41,705 bases of DNA, from NCBI GenBank assembly GCA_016841245.1, contig JAENZN010000029.1, positions 1 through 41,705 on the forward strand, given 5' to 3'. The notes below the pieces were generated by a model that saw nothing but the letters and a program-made list of their open reading frames with translations, did no database searches and was not told the DNA's origin. The translations under genes were made by a program, and so were the position numbers. Source of the stretch: Syntrophomonas sp. (GTDB taxonomy: Bacteria > Bacillota > Syntrophomonadia > Syntrophomonadales > Syntrophomonadaceae). Numbering within the stretch: position 1 is the first letter of the stretch; every line of letters starts with the position of its first letter. Below are positions 1-7,696 of this stretch, one piece after another.

Positions 1-2
1 AG

Positions 3-54
3 GCTTATGTACAAATTCGCTGCCATGTTGTGTATTTTTTACTTGCCAAACACA
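3..54. mobile_element. Terminal 52 bp of an unseen insertion sequence, left copy
   Basis: These 52 bases are a perfect reverse complement of 41654-41705. Read from the host gene into the element, the terminus begins TGTGTTTGGCAAGTAAAAAA. It runs directly into a yibF-like reading frame that lacks its N-terminal part, as expected when an insertion element ends inside a gene. Most of the element lies outside the window, so no transposase is visible and the IS family cannot be named. A short shared sequence at both ends of a contig is also what an assembler produces when it stops at a multicopy repeat. Confidence 0.75.
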
Positions 55-658
55 ACCCTTGCCGATTACTACGTTGATTCTTGTAGTAGTCACAGTATTT
101 ACCATGGTTGTTGTGGCTGGGTTTAGCAGCAAATCTTTTGCAGCTACTCTGGGCACGATTGGTGGAGTGATGGTGGCAGGGTATCTGGCGTATCGGGTAG
201 GTGATTTGGCTCATTTATATGGATTGGCTACAGAAGAAAGCCGGATGTTGTTGTATGTACCCAATCTGGAATTGGATATGAGAGGTCTTTTGTTTTCAGG
301 TATTATTATCGGCGCACTGGGTGCCATTATGGATGTGGCTATGTCGGTTGCTTCTGCCATGGATGAGATCCGTAAAGCGAATCCCAGATTATTCCGGTGG
401 AAACTCATGTTGAGCGGAATGAACGTGGGACGAGATATCATGGGTACCATGGCTAATACCCTGATTTTGGCCTACACGGGTGGAGCCCTGCCGTTTTTAT
501 TGCTCTATATGGCTTACAGTACTTCTGCTTTGCGGGTTATTAACTCCGAACTTATCGCCAGTGAAATTGTGCGGGCATTGGTAGGGAGTATAGGATTGAT
601 ATTATCCGTTCCGATTACCGCATTTTTTGCTGGAATGTTTATGGGAACCCGAAGATGA
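55..658 (+). pseudogene. YibE/F family membrane protein, C-terminal part only
   Basis: About 200 residues of a multi-pass membrane protein of the YibE/F family, of unknown function. The family-typical stretch around GTIGGVMVAG is followed by several hydrophobic segments and a soluble loop carrying DEIRKANPRLFRW, and the protein ends in a Met-Gly-Thr-Arg-Arg tail. Family members are normally longer, so the N-terminal part is missing. The frame stays open leftwards into the terminal repeat with no plausible start, and a TTG at 59 is only a formal start. Most likely the gene was cut by the insertion element at 3-54. It converges on the ZIP remnant that follows. Confidence 0.75.
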
Positions 659-662
659 CCAT

Positions 663-788
663 TTATCCTATTAATAATAAACTGAGTGCCATTGCCATCA
701 TACCTGCGATTATCCCATATATGGAGGTATGAGCTTCGCCATATTCTCTGGCTGCAGGCAGAAGTTCATCCATGGTAAAAAGCAAATT
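663..788 (-). pseudogene. ZIP-family metal transporter, C-terminal remnant
   Basis: Reading the minus strand from about 788 to the TAA at 665-663 gives some 41 residues: LLFTMDELLPAAREYGEAH, then a short loop and the hydrophobic tail GIIAGMMAMALSLLLIG. The pattern (D/E)ELLPAA.EYG followed by a last membrane helix is characteristic of the final two helices of ZIP zinc/metal transporters. An in-frame TAA lies immediately upstream (791-789) and nothing ZIP-like continues beyond it, so only the 3' end of the gene remains. Identification is by motif memory and the fragment is short. Confidence 0.65.
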
Positions 789-860
789 TTAACTGTAGCA
801 TTCCTTATGGAAATAGTTCAAATCATCAATAAGATTAGAGCTAAGCAGATGATTCCAATC

Positions 861-1718
861 TTATTCCAAGGCTTCACTGCATGGCTCTGGTATCCCGTTT
901 TCACAGGGAACTCCAACCTGGCACTTGCCACAGCCATATGCTGAGTTGTGTTTTTGGTATACTTTGTCCAGGAATTTAGAGCACATACTGTGGTTTTTGC
1001 CATACTCAATGGATATTGCATTTACAGGACAATTTTTTACACATGCACCACACATGGAACAGTATTCATAGATAGAATTATATTCTCTTTTGTCAGGAGA
1101 CAGATATAATTCTGTGATGATACTGCCGAATCTACCGGCGATACCTTTTTTGGTAATGAGACCTTTGGAAAGCCCGAAGGTTCCGAGCCCACACACAAAG
1201 GCTGCATGCCTTTCAGACCAATTGCTGGTAAATGATTGAGCGAGTTCGTTATTATCTGGATGCTGAGAAGCGTTATTTAAGGTAAACCTGTACTTTTCAT
1301 CCAAAGAGGGAACCAGACTATTATATCCCGCATCTATTAAACCTGAATTCAGATGCTGGCACAGCTTGTTTATAAAAGCCTGGCCGTGAAAACGTGCGTA
1401 CAGCCATCCATCAGAAGGCCAGGACATATCCTGCTGGTTGCTCTCTTTTACTGCTTCGGTAAGGGGAAGGAAAAATGAGATAACGGTTTGGGCATGCGGC
1501 AGCCATTCTGTAGGAAGTAAGAAATGTTCACCTATTACTGATGGGTCTTTTAATAATATGAAATTTTCATCATCTGCAGCTCCAAAACTGAAAATAGGAT
1601 GATCATACATTTTCATACCAACAACATTATCTGAAAACGCTATATCCTTTGATATTATATTGTCTTTGCAGTTATCCACAAAGTATGAGGCCGACTTTAT
1701 TAGATGATCTTTGTTCAT
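861..1718 (-). CDS. 4Fe-4S double-cluster-binding protein (QueG/epoxyqueuosine reductase-like C-terminal module)
   Basis: A 285-residue cytoplasmic iron-sulfur protein. The C-terminal third carries CSMCGACVKNCP (about residues 222-233), a further Cys in NHSMCSKF, and a second cluster motif CGKCQVGVPCE. This is the double-cubane ferredoxin pattern seen in QueG-type proteins and in the looser family of double-cluster-binding proteins. The middle holds ERHAAFVCGLGTFGLSKGLIT, typical of the same family. The start is ATG 1718, preceded by GGAGGG. The N-terminal half is weakly conserved and I see no reason to assign true epoxyqueuosine reductase activity. The gene stands alone; a short coding remnant lies just upstream. 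Confidence 0.8.
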   Translation of the reverse strand: MNKDHLIKSASYFVDNCKDNIISKDIAFSDNVVGMKMYDHPIFSFGAADDENFILLKDPSVIGEHFLLPTEWLPHAQTVISFFLPLTEAVKESNQQDMSWPSDGWLYARFHGQAFINKLCQHLNSGLIDAGYNSLVPSLDEKYRFTLNNASQHPDNNELAQSFTSNWSERHAAFVCGLGTFGLSKGLITKKGIAGRFGSIITELYLSPDKREYNSIYEYCSMCGACVKNCPVNAISIEYGKNHSMCSKFLDKVYQKHNSAYGCGKCQVGVPCENGIPEPCSEALE

Positions 1719-1742
1719 ATTACCCTCCCTTATTTTTGATGT

Positions 1743-1835
1743 TTAGCTATACATATTTTCCTCAATAAATTCAATTTTGTCCGGGTATTTATACTTCAGG
1801 CAGCTACTCAGCCATTTACGGGCAAGTGACTTTTG
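1743..1835 (-). pseudogene. Short C-terminal coding remnant of an unidentified protein
   Basis: Directly upstream of the iron-sulfur gene the minus strand reads QKSLARKWLSSC, then KYKYPDKIEFIEENMYS and a stop at 1745-1743. Its composition is protein-like, but an in-frame TGA (1838-1836) closes the frame upstream and no start codon exists. It is probably the tail of a deleted gene once co-transcribed with the iron-sulfur gene. I do not recognise the family. Confidence 0.3.
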
Positions 1836-1838
1836 TCA

Positions 1839-2031
1839 TTTTTATTATTTATATCTGGCCTGACGAAATTTATGTACATGTATTTTACAATAAAAACTTA
1901 ATGCTGTATATTTTCAGTGGCATTTATGATGTTATCTGTTATAACAATGTATAAAAAATGGGCAAATTGCCAGCGTGTATGAGGTATAATTGTACCATGA
2001 TTCATTTTATAAATTTTAGAAGGAGGGGATT
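1839..2031. other. AT-rich intergenic region
   Basis: No gene is seen. A TATAAT lies at 1985-1990 and a TTGCCA at 1967-1972, but the 12-base gap is too short for a normal sigma-A promoter. A strong AGGAGGGG ribosome site at about 2021-2028 precedes the 21-codon frame at 2032. Confidence 0.5.
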
Positions 2032-2097
2032 ATGAAAAATAGTATATTTAAGAATGGAGTGATTCTTGATTCGTGTATATATGCCCTGATAAAATAG
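2032..2097 (+). CDS. Possible 21-residue peptide or truncated gene start
   Basis: An ATG four bases after a strong AGGAGGGG site opens a 21-residue frame (MKNSIFKNGVILDSCIYAL plus two residues) that ends at TAG. The strong ribosome site suggests that a real gene once began here. The following 170 bases carry no clear continuation on this strand, so a gene start cut off by a deletion is as likely as a true small peptide. Confidence 0.25.
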   Translation: MKNSIFKNGVILDSCIYALIK

Positions 2098-2114
2098 TAA
2101 GCAGTAAGGGATTT

Positions 2115-2282
2115 TTAATTCTGTTGGATTTTTGGGAAATGATACCCTTCAGACTCCAGCATTTTAAATTTGCTATGCTGGGACTCATACCTTATGGGGC
2201 GAGAATAATCAGTAAGCAAACTATGCCGCGCCCAAATCATCGAAGAATCAAGCGCCCGATATAAGATTTCAAGTACATCTTT
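2115..2282 (-). pseudogene. Unidentified coding remnant downstream of the lipoprotein
   Basis: In the same frame as the lipoprotein and right after its stop codon, the minus strand stays open for about 55 codons. It reads DVLEILYRALDSSMIWARHS, then LLTDYSRPIRYESQHSKFKM and a tail ending FPKIQQN before TAA at 2117-2115. It has no start codon and no ribosome site. The residue mix looks like a real protein, perhaps the C-terminal end of a gene fused here by deletion. I do not recognise it. Confidence 0.25.
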
Positions 2283-2285
2283 GGA

Positions 2286-2756
2286 TTATGGTTGTTGAGT
2301 GGTATCCGGTTCATAATATACATTATAGTAATCCGACCTGCGACCGACATCTCTATTGTATGCAATAATATTAAAATGCCCCATGGTATAATCAGGAACC
2401 TCCCAAATATATTCCGCAACATTCTGGTTAGGAGTAACCTCATCGATTAGTTTTTGTAGTTTATATGTCTCCGTACCAGTTGGGGTCACAAAAAGCTCGA
2501 TCTGCTGGCAATCTCCTTCTAAAGTAACAATGATTCTCACTTGTTTTTCAAGAGTAAACCAATTAGCTTCTTCTTCAATTACCTTTCCGTCTATAGTTTT
2601 AAATGTTATATCTTTTATCAATGGGGCCTGATCTTTCATTACTGCTTCATACATTTGTTGATAATCTATGTTGTCCTGTTCTGGAATACTGGTATTTGAG
2701 CAAGCAGTGCCGCTAATAAGCATAAATAATATGATTATCAGTAAAATCTTTTTCAT
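2286..2756 (-). CDS. Secreted lipoprotein of unknown function
   Basis: 156 residues with a classic lipoprotein signal: MKK, a hydrophobic stretch, and a lipobox ending GTAC (Cys19). It should be exported and anchored to the outer face of the membrane. The mature part, rich in beta-prone stretches (VRIIVTLEG, IELFVTPTGTETYKL, YTMGHFNIIAYNRD), resembles a small immunoglobulin-like or Ca-independent sandwich domain, but I recognise no named family. No partner gene is adjacent. The upstream neighbour is the IS21 remnant, which may have removed its former context. Confidence 0.65.
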   Translation of the reverse strand: MKKILLIIILFMLISGTACSNTSIPEQDNIDYQQMYEAVMKDQAPLIKDITFKTIDGKVIEEEANWFTLEKQVRIIVTLEGDCQQIELFVTPTGTETYKLQKLIDEVTPNQNVAEYIWEVPDYTMGHFNIIAYNRDVGRRSDYYNVYYEPDTTQQP

Positions 2757-2814
2757 GTATTTCCCCTCAATAATTTGGATTGGATGCCTCTGATATCATT
2801 CTCTATATATTAAT

Positions 2815-2904
2815 TTAACATATATAATCACAATTCCCAAGAGTCGGTAGTTTAAGCTGTTTAGCGTAAAGTTTAATTATTTCCTGCTGTGGGTTCAGAT
2901 TGAT
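2815..2904 (-). pseudogene. istB: IS21-family helper ATPase IstB, N-terminal remnant
   Basis: Just after the istA remnant the minus strand reads NLNPQQEIIKLYAKQLKLP, then TLGNCDYI, before a stop at 2817-2815. The string '.IIKLYAKQLKLPT' is the recognisable beginning of IstB, the AAA+ helper of IS21 transposons. The expected start codon is changed (ATC in the ATG position at 2904) and everything beyond about 28 residues, including the Walker motifs, is gone. Gene order and overlap with istA match IS21. Confidence 0.6.
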
Positions 2905-3298
2905 ACACCCCCTGTCAGAAGTTGATCGCATATAATCATATTTACCGGCTGGACTACGGGGCCAGTGATCGTTAATGGGGCTGACTGTGCCTTACTGCAT
3001 ATATTTTTTTGGATAACCTCAAACGAATACTGTTGTTGATTACGAGCATTTTGGATGCTTCGTAATACTAACTCTATACCGGAATCAATAATCAGCCGCA
3101 ACAGTCTGACCATGGTTTTGTTAGGATCTGGAGTTTGCCATGCATACTCAGATTTTCTCGTGACCTTCTCCTGGATAGCAGAACACCGCCCGGTAACTAT
3201 AGTGGCTCTAAAGGCAGCAAATTTGTCCTGCTCCCTGGCTGTTCCCCCAGGCCATCTTTTACTGCGGTTCTTAAGTTGTCATAGATCAAATCGTGGCT
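2895..3298 (-). pseudogene. istA: IS21-family transposase IstA, frameshifted C-terminal remnant
   Basis: The minus strand starts at HDLIYDNLRTAVKDGLG, which matches the IstA catalytic-domain signature '(L)IYDNLRTAVKxVL'. It continues in a second frame with REQDKFAAFRAT, and then, after another shift, through LRSIQNARNQQQYSFEVIQK to a tail CDQLLTGGVSI ending at the TGA 2897-2895. At least two frame changes and a missing N-terminal half (helix-turn-helix and most of the DDE core) make it inactive. It is followed by the istB remnant, so this is the scar of one IS21 copy rather than an active element. Confidence 0.65.
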
Positions 3299-3341
3299 AA
3301 CTTATTCTAAAAAATTGGCGATGGAGTACCTATGCTTAATC

Positions 3342-3396
3342 TTGACAAAAAGAAATAGCATGTCTAAAATAAAACATATAAGAGTGAGTGCTCACT
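3342..3396 (+). promoter_or_regulatory. Promoter and operator of the TetR-type efflux regulator
   Basis: TTGACA at 3342-3347, a 17-base spacer and TAAAAT at 3365-3370 form a strong sigma-A promoter. Just downstream, at 3383-3396, lies the palindrome AGTGAGTGCTCACT (six-base arms). That is where a TetR-family repressor would block the transcript, which implies autoregulation of the gene at 3421. The same layout recurs at 37350-37404. Confidence 0.75.
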
Positions 3397-3420
3397 TATT
3401 TTTATTTTGGGGGGCATATT

Positions 3421-4026
3421 ATGGTAAATCAAAATCATCCAACTAAATTAGCAATTTTACAAGCTGCTTTTCGCGTTTTTGGAGAAAAAGGATTCAAAGG
3501 AACGACAACTAAAGAGATCGCTTTGGAAGCAAATGTTGCTGAAGGAACATTGTTTCGTTATTTCCCATCCAAGTTGGATATTCTCTATGGTGTTGTGGAT
3601 ACCTTGATAACATCAATTGGTGTTGAACCGCTGCAAAACTTTCTTGGAGAAATTAATGATTTGCCTACCGTAGAAGCACTCCAGTATATTATTCTTAATC
3701 GAATGGAGACTATTGGTGCAGGAAAAGATTTGATACGGATTATATTAACAGAAGCTCAGTATGATGAGCATTTGCGCGAAGTATATGTGGAGCAGGTTTT
3801 TAAGCCTATTCAGCAAATACTTAGCAGCTTCTTTGAACAAAAAATGGCAAATGGAGAATGTCGTGAAATGAACCCTAAACTACCTGCAAATATACTGCTT
3901 TCATCAATTTTCTTTACTGTTATTAGCCAGCATCTTCTTACAATTGAAGCAGAAGATAATATTTTTGAAGCCAGTGAATTAACTAATATTCTATTATACG
4001 GAATCCAGGAAAGATTGAAGCCCTGA
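3421..4026 (+). CDS. TetR/AcrR-family transcriptional regulator
   Basis: 201 residues. The N-terminal helix-turn-helix reads AAFRVFGEKGFKGTTTKEIA followed by AEGTLFRYFPSKLDIL, the standard TetR fold; the C-terminal ligand-binding half is variable. I place the start at ATG 3421, shortly after a G-rich ribosome site, rather than 11 codons upstream, because the upstream stretch overlaps the operator. The gene precedes an HlyD-type adaptor and an ABC-2 permease on the same strand, so it probably represses itself and that efflux pair in response to a toxic compound. The ligand is unknown. Confidence 0.9.
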   Translation: MVNQNHPTKLAILQAAFRVFGEKGFKGTTTKEIALEANVAEGTLFRYFPSKLDILYGVVDTLITSIGVEPLQNFLGEINDLPTVEALQYIILNRMETIGAGKDLIRIILTEAQYDEHLREVYVEQVFKPIQQILSSFFEQKMANGECREMNPKLPANILLSSIFFTVISQHLLTIEAEDNIFEASELTNILLYGIQERLKP

Positions 4027-4204
4027 CCAATACTAGATTAGCAAATAACTGGCACTATTGAGCAGACCGATTATGCAAACTGCAAAAAGCAAAGAAGAAT
4101 TTCGCTGCAAAATGCTGGCTTAATCAGTCTATTGAATATTGCTGGAAAGAAAATGAAGAAAAATGATGCGAATTATTACTTATTTACGCAAGGAGGTTAT
4201 TGCC

Positions 4205-5206
4205 ATGAGCAAAAAACAAATAGCGAATATTATGGTTCTCATACTTGTCTTTGGTTTTGGGGGGGCATTGCTGCATGCCAATGGAAAAGATGCAGTTTCA
4301 GCAAGTGCCGAAAAAAAAGAAAGCCTTCTTGCCGCAGAACAAATAAATGTTTCCTTCCAGCAGGTAGGGGGGCGTGTTATTGATATACCGATTAAAGAGG
4401 GGCAATTTATTAAGCAAGGTACGGTTTTAATGCAATTAGACACAAGAGACATCGACCTGCAAATCGAACAATATAAAATACAAATCAACAAAGCGGATGT
4501 TCAAATAGAACTGGCCAATACATCTCTTGGCAGTGAGGATGTGAATAAACAGCAGTATGCAATTCAGTTGGCCCAAGAGACCTTGGCGAATGCCAAAAAA
4601 ACTTTTGAACGAGTAAATACTCTGCATAGCCAAGGAGCCTGTTCTACAGCAGCTTTGGATGATGCACAGCTAAAACTTAGTTCAGCAGAAAATGCTGTTA
4701 GTCAAAATCAGGAGTTACTGCAAAAATATCAAAATAATCTAGAGACTGCAAGATTAAATGTCACCATCGCACAAGAACAGAAAAAAATGCTGGAGGTGCA
4801 ATTGCAGTCATTGCTTGATCAAAAGAATCGCATGCTTCTAAAAGCACCTTCTGACGGAACAATACTCAGTGTAATACCAAAGGTAGGAGAAAACGTGACA
4901 GCCAGTTCGACAGTATTGTTACTGCAAAGTAATGATCTTTATTTTGATCTATATGTTCCTGAAACTCAGGTGGATAACTTTTATGTTGGGAAACCGGTAT
5001 CCGTTTATGTTGTAACCCTGAATAAGACGATTCCTGGTATCGTTCAGTTTATTATGAGTGCACCCCAATATACCAGCATGCGTATGTCGCGTGACAACGC
5101 GCAAGGCGACTTAAGTACGTATCGGGTACGTATCAATTTAGATAAAGATGCAAAAGATTTGCTTTCAGGAATGACTGTGGAGGTAAGAACCGATGAAACA
5201 ATTTAG
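4205..5206 (+). CDS. HlyD-family periplasmic/extracytoplasmic adaptor of an ABC-2 efflux system
   Basis: 333 residues. An N-terminal hydrophobic anchor (about residues 5-22) is followed by the first half of a lipoyl-like barrel (QVGGRVIDIPIKEGQFIKQG), a long coiled-coil hairpin (about 75-205, rich in Gln, Leu and Ala), the second lipoyl half (KAPSDGTILSVIPKVGENV) and a beta-barrel domain. This order is standard for HlyD/EmrA-type membrane-fusion proteins. The start is ATG 4205, behind an AAGGAGG at 4190-4196; an upstream in-frame ATG overlaps that ribosome site. The gene overlaps the permease gene by 14 bases, so the two are translated together. Confidence 0.88.
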   Translation: MSKKQIANIMVLILVFGFGGALLHANGKDAVSASAEKKESLLAAEQINVSFQQVGGRVIDIPIKEGQFIKQGTVLMQLDTRDIDLQIEQYKIQINKADVQIELANTSLGSEDVNKQQYAIQLAQETLANAKKTFERVNTLHSQGACSTAALDDAQLKLSSAENAVSQNQELLQKYQNNLETARLNVTIAQEQKKMLEVQLQSLLDQKNRMLLKAPSDGTILSVIPKVGENVTASSTVLLLQSNDLYFDLYVPETQVDNFYVGKPVSVYVVTLNKTIPGIVQFIMSAPQYTSMRMSRDNAQGDLSTYRVRINLDKDAKDLLSGMTVEVRTDETI

Positions 5207-6329
5207 AGAGCAGATTGAAAAAATGAGGCATGATAAAGTTGCCATTACAGCCTTAATTATTCCTATTATTTCCGCTGTAATTTTTGGTTACATGTTTAGT
5301 AATAACCAAATCCTTGAGACCAGTGTTGCCGTAATTGATTTGGATAATAGCAATTACAGCAGACAATTAATTGATAAATTAGATGCATCTCCTTATATTC
5401 AGATTAACAAAGTTTTTAACGTACCGCTGGAGCCAAGCCAGGTACTGATTAACGAAAAGTATCTAGCTGTAATAAGCTTACCAAACGAGTTGGAAGATAA
5501 TGTGTATCGTAATAAACGGACCAATATTGGTTTTATTGTTGATAATACGGTTTTGGCAAGTTCTGCTAATCTTAAACAAGCAATGTCTGAAATCTTTGCC
5601 AATGAAAATATTACCCTGAGTATGTCAAAACTGAAAGGTATGGGCTGTTCTGGGGAACAGGCCCTTGGCCTGATTAACGGCCTTTCCGTACAGCAGCGCG
5701 CTCTTTTTAACCCTACAGCAGATTATGTCAATTCGAATGTGTTTGGATTTATTAATCTTGTAATTCTTGGAGTACTAACTGCCCAATCTATTAAGATCAT
5801 ACCTGAGCTCAGAGCAGAAGGTAAGCTGCAGCAAGCGCTAAACTCGCCTCTGGGAATTATCTCACGGGTTATTCCATATGCACTGCTATATTTTGTAAGC
5901 TCGATCCTGGTTCTGGGTCTTATGAAGCAGATTGCCGGCCTTCGTTTTTCCGGAAGTGTTTTTGAATTTTTCATTCCATTATTACTCTATACTTTTGCTT
6001 CAGGACTGGTGGGGATGCTGCTCGGTTGGTCGGCCAAAGAACCAGCAAGCAGGCTTATAATAGTCGTAATGCCCTCATTTCTCTTATCCAATGTGATATT
6101 GCCGGTAGCTCTTATGCCAAAACCCATTCAATATCTGGCAATGGCATTTCCCCTTACCTGGTATACCAAATTCTTTAGGGAAATTGCTCTGCGGGAGGCA
6201 TCAATTTCACATCTGTGGAAAGATCTCGGTGGCTTTTTGATTCTCATCGCAGTTATATTGTTTTTGTTAACATTAGAGATGATCAAGGAAAAACACAAAA
6301 TATTGAAGCAGGCAGCTGGAGCGGCTTAA
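5193..6329 (+). CDS. ABC-2 type transporter permease
   Basis: 378 residues. One N-terminal helix (about 18-36, IIPIISAVIFGYMFS) is followed by a large outer domain with the ABC-2 signature region SVAVIDLDNSNYSRQLIDKL, then five hydrophobic helices from about residue 190, ending before a basic tail. This matches the YhgE/YbhS-type ABC-2 permease layout. The product should export a lipophilic compound or drug together with the HlyD protein. Notably, no ATP-binding subunit lies next to it, so an ATPase must be supplied from elsewhere or has been lost. The start ATG lies inside the end of the upstream gene. Confidence 0.82.
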   Translation: MKQFREQIEKMRHDKVAITALIIPIISAVIFGYMFSNNQILETSVAVIDLDNSNYSRQLIDKLDASPYIQINKVFNVPLEPSQVLINEKYLAVISLPNELEDNVYRNKRTNIGFIVDNTVLASSANLKQAMSEIFANENITLSMSKLKGMGCSGEQALGLINGLSVQQRALFNPTADYVNSNVFGFINLVILGVLTAQSIKIIPELRAEGKLQQALNSPLGIISRVIPYALLYFVSSILVLGLMKQIAGLRFSGSVFEFFIPLLLYTFASGLVGMLLGWSAKEPASRLIIVVMPSFLLSNVILPVALMPKPIQYLAMAFPLTWYTKFFREIALREASISHLWKDLGGFLILIAVILFLLTLEMIKEKHKILKQAAGAA

Positions 6330-6562
6330 ACAGCTGATTGAACCTTTCTACCGGATTGAACGCTCCAGATCACGCCATTATTTAAAATGAATCTATTTTG
6401 AAAATCATTTACTATTGAAGTTTGTTCGGAAATTGGCGGTTTTAGTACACTATTGTTAACAAATTCCATATTCATATTATTAAAAAAGCTATCCATAAAC
6501 ATGATGCTGTATTCATATAACTCATCTTCCAGTTCCGGTCCTATTGGTTCAGCGTAGCAAAA
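6326..6562 (-). pseudogene. Unidentified coding remnant
   Basis: The minus strand is open for about 78 codons: FCYAEPIGPELEDELYEYSI, then MFMDSFFNNMNMEFVNNSVL, and a tail ending SVQSGRKVQSAV at TAA 6328-6326. It has no start codon; an in-frame TAA lies just upstream, and the neighbouring frame continues the acidic/aromatic character, suggesting a frameshift. It overlaps the permease stop codon by four bases. It looks like the C-terminal end of a decayed gene and I do not recognise the family. Confidence 0.35.
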
Positions 6563-6713
6563 TAGTTATCATAAAAAAAGGCGATAACCGTGTAACAACC
6601 TCATATGTTATCGGCTCTGCGTCTCGGAAACTGGCTTTTTGACAGAGCCTAATGTCTATTCGTATTTCATAGAGGCACGACTATCTCCCATTTGCCTTGA
6701 CTTTTACTTTTTA
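6563..6713. other. Intergenic region with two inverted repeats
   Basis: No gene is seen. CGATAAC/GTTATCG at about 6582 and 6608 and GGCTCTG/CAGAGCC at about 6613 and 6647 could form nested stems. The second pair bounds about 40 bases ending GCTTTTTGACAGAGCC, which resembles an IS or MITE terminal repeat, but there is no T-run and no second copy in the window. Confidence 0.3.
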
Positions 6714-7232
6714 TCATTTAACAAGCTGGATTTTGAAAATGTCCGTAATGCCACCGCGGTCAGTTACCAGAATAATGGAAACCAAGTCGCCTTCAACTAA
6801 ATCGGAAAGACTGATGGGAGTATTGCGCAACTCCAATTTTGTTCCTTCTGATACATCATACCTAAATTCACCTTGATAGCTTTCATCATTAAGCGAAATA
6901 CCTTCAACCAATATGGTGTTGTCGCCGACCTCTTTTACTTCCGCATAGAAAGTCTGAATATCGAAAGTCGATGTATGTGACAAGCTCTCCTCGTATTTAT
7001 CATAGGCAACCTTATATCCCACGAAGTAGCTTATTAACAGACCGACGATTAAAACCACGATTGTCAGCACGATTGCAACTTTATACGGTGGCGTCATTGG
7101 GCCGTGAGTATTTGCGTTTGTTTCTAACGCCTTATTGATGTTTCGCTTATACACTTCAAAATAAACCACAACCGTCGTAACCAGTAAAGCGACAACTGCC
7201 AATACTATAAGAAAAAAACTTGGGAAACCCAT
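6714..7232 (-). CDS. Two-TM membrane protein with C-terminal outer beta domain, LytTR partner
   Basis: 172 residues. Hydrophobic helices lie at about 4-25 and 50-72, separated by a short polar loop (ANTHGPMTPPYK). A soluble C-terminal domain of about 95 residues follows, with beta-strand patterns (FYAEVKEVGDNTILVEGI, LVEGDLVSIILVTDRGG) that look like an OB-fold. The start ATG is 11 bases after the LytTR gene stop, so the two are co-transcribed. LytTR regulators often sit beside membrane proteins that modulate them, and by that analogy this may be an inhibitor or sensor. I do not recognise a named family. Confidence 0.7.
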   Translation of the reverse strand: MGFPSFFLIVLAVVALLVTTVVVYFEVYKRNINKALETNANTHGPMTPPYKVAIVLTIVVLIVGLLISYFVGYKVAYDKYEESLSHTSTFDIQTFYAEVKEVGDNTILVEGISLNDESYQGEFRYDVSEGTKLELRNTPISLSDLVEGDLVSIILVTDRGGITDIFKIQLVK

Positions 7233-7243
7233 TGTTTTACCTC

Positions 7244-7696
7244 CTATATCCCAAAGTATTCTTTGAAGATGTAATAATAACTTCTCGTTACATCAACTTT
7301 CCTACCGTTCGACATTGTTAGGATAAACTTCATGGAAAGTGTCGGGGCAATTTGTTTTACCTTATCCCTTCCAATCACAACAGAATTACTAATCCGTAGA
7401 AACTTATCCGGGTCAAGCAAATTGTTGATTTTATACAAGCGGTCAAAGGCTTTATAGGTTTTGCTTTGCGTATGTATTTCAACCGCATGACCAAAGGTTT
7501 CTAAAAAAACGATATCGGAAACGGGCAATACAACACGCTCATTTGAACTTGTGTCTTTTACAAGTAAATTATCAACAAACTGGTTACTCTCACTCAACAC
7601 CAAATCCGCATTGTCGTCTATCTCAATTCCGTATTCAGAGAGCGCAGCTTTTATCTCCTCGTATCGCTCATTGCTAACAGCTAACTTAAACTTCAA
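7244..7696 (-). CDS. LytTR-domain DNA-binding regulator
   Basis: 150 residues with no receiver domain. The C-terminal 100 residues are a LytTR domain: DIVFLETFGHAVEIHTQSKTY, then LDPDKFLRISNSVVI and VTRSYYYIFKEYFGI. A short N-terminal region (MKFKLAVSNERYEEIKAALS) is typical of stand-alone LytTR regulators that pair with membrane proteins. The start is TTG 7696, preceded by an AAGGGGG site. The TTGA overlaps the TGA of the upstream truncated membrane frame, so translation may be coupled. It probably controls its own operon, although no LytTR direct repeats were identified. Confidence 0.85.
   Translation of the reverse strand: MKFKLAVSNERYEEIKAALSEYGIEIDDNADLVLSESNQFVDNLLVKDTSSNERVVLPVSDIVFLETFGHAVEIHTQSKTYKAFDRLYKINNLLDPDKFLRISNSVVIGRDKVKQIAPTLSMKFILTMSNGRKVDVTRSYYYIFKEYFGI

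Noticed and set aside
5-214. Minus-strand frame of 69 codons at the left edge
   Set aside because: It runs across the terminal repeat and antisense through the yibF coding region, with a composition unlike protein and no ribosome site.
4163-4204. Longer N-terminus for the HlyD protein
   Set aside because: The extra residues overlap the AAGGAGG at 4190-4196 that serves the ATG at 4205.
6613-6653. Inverted repeat GGCTCTG/CAGAGCC as a MITE or IS end
   Set aside because: Only seven-base arms, no second copy in the window and no target duplication; mentioned under the intergenic entry only.
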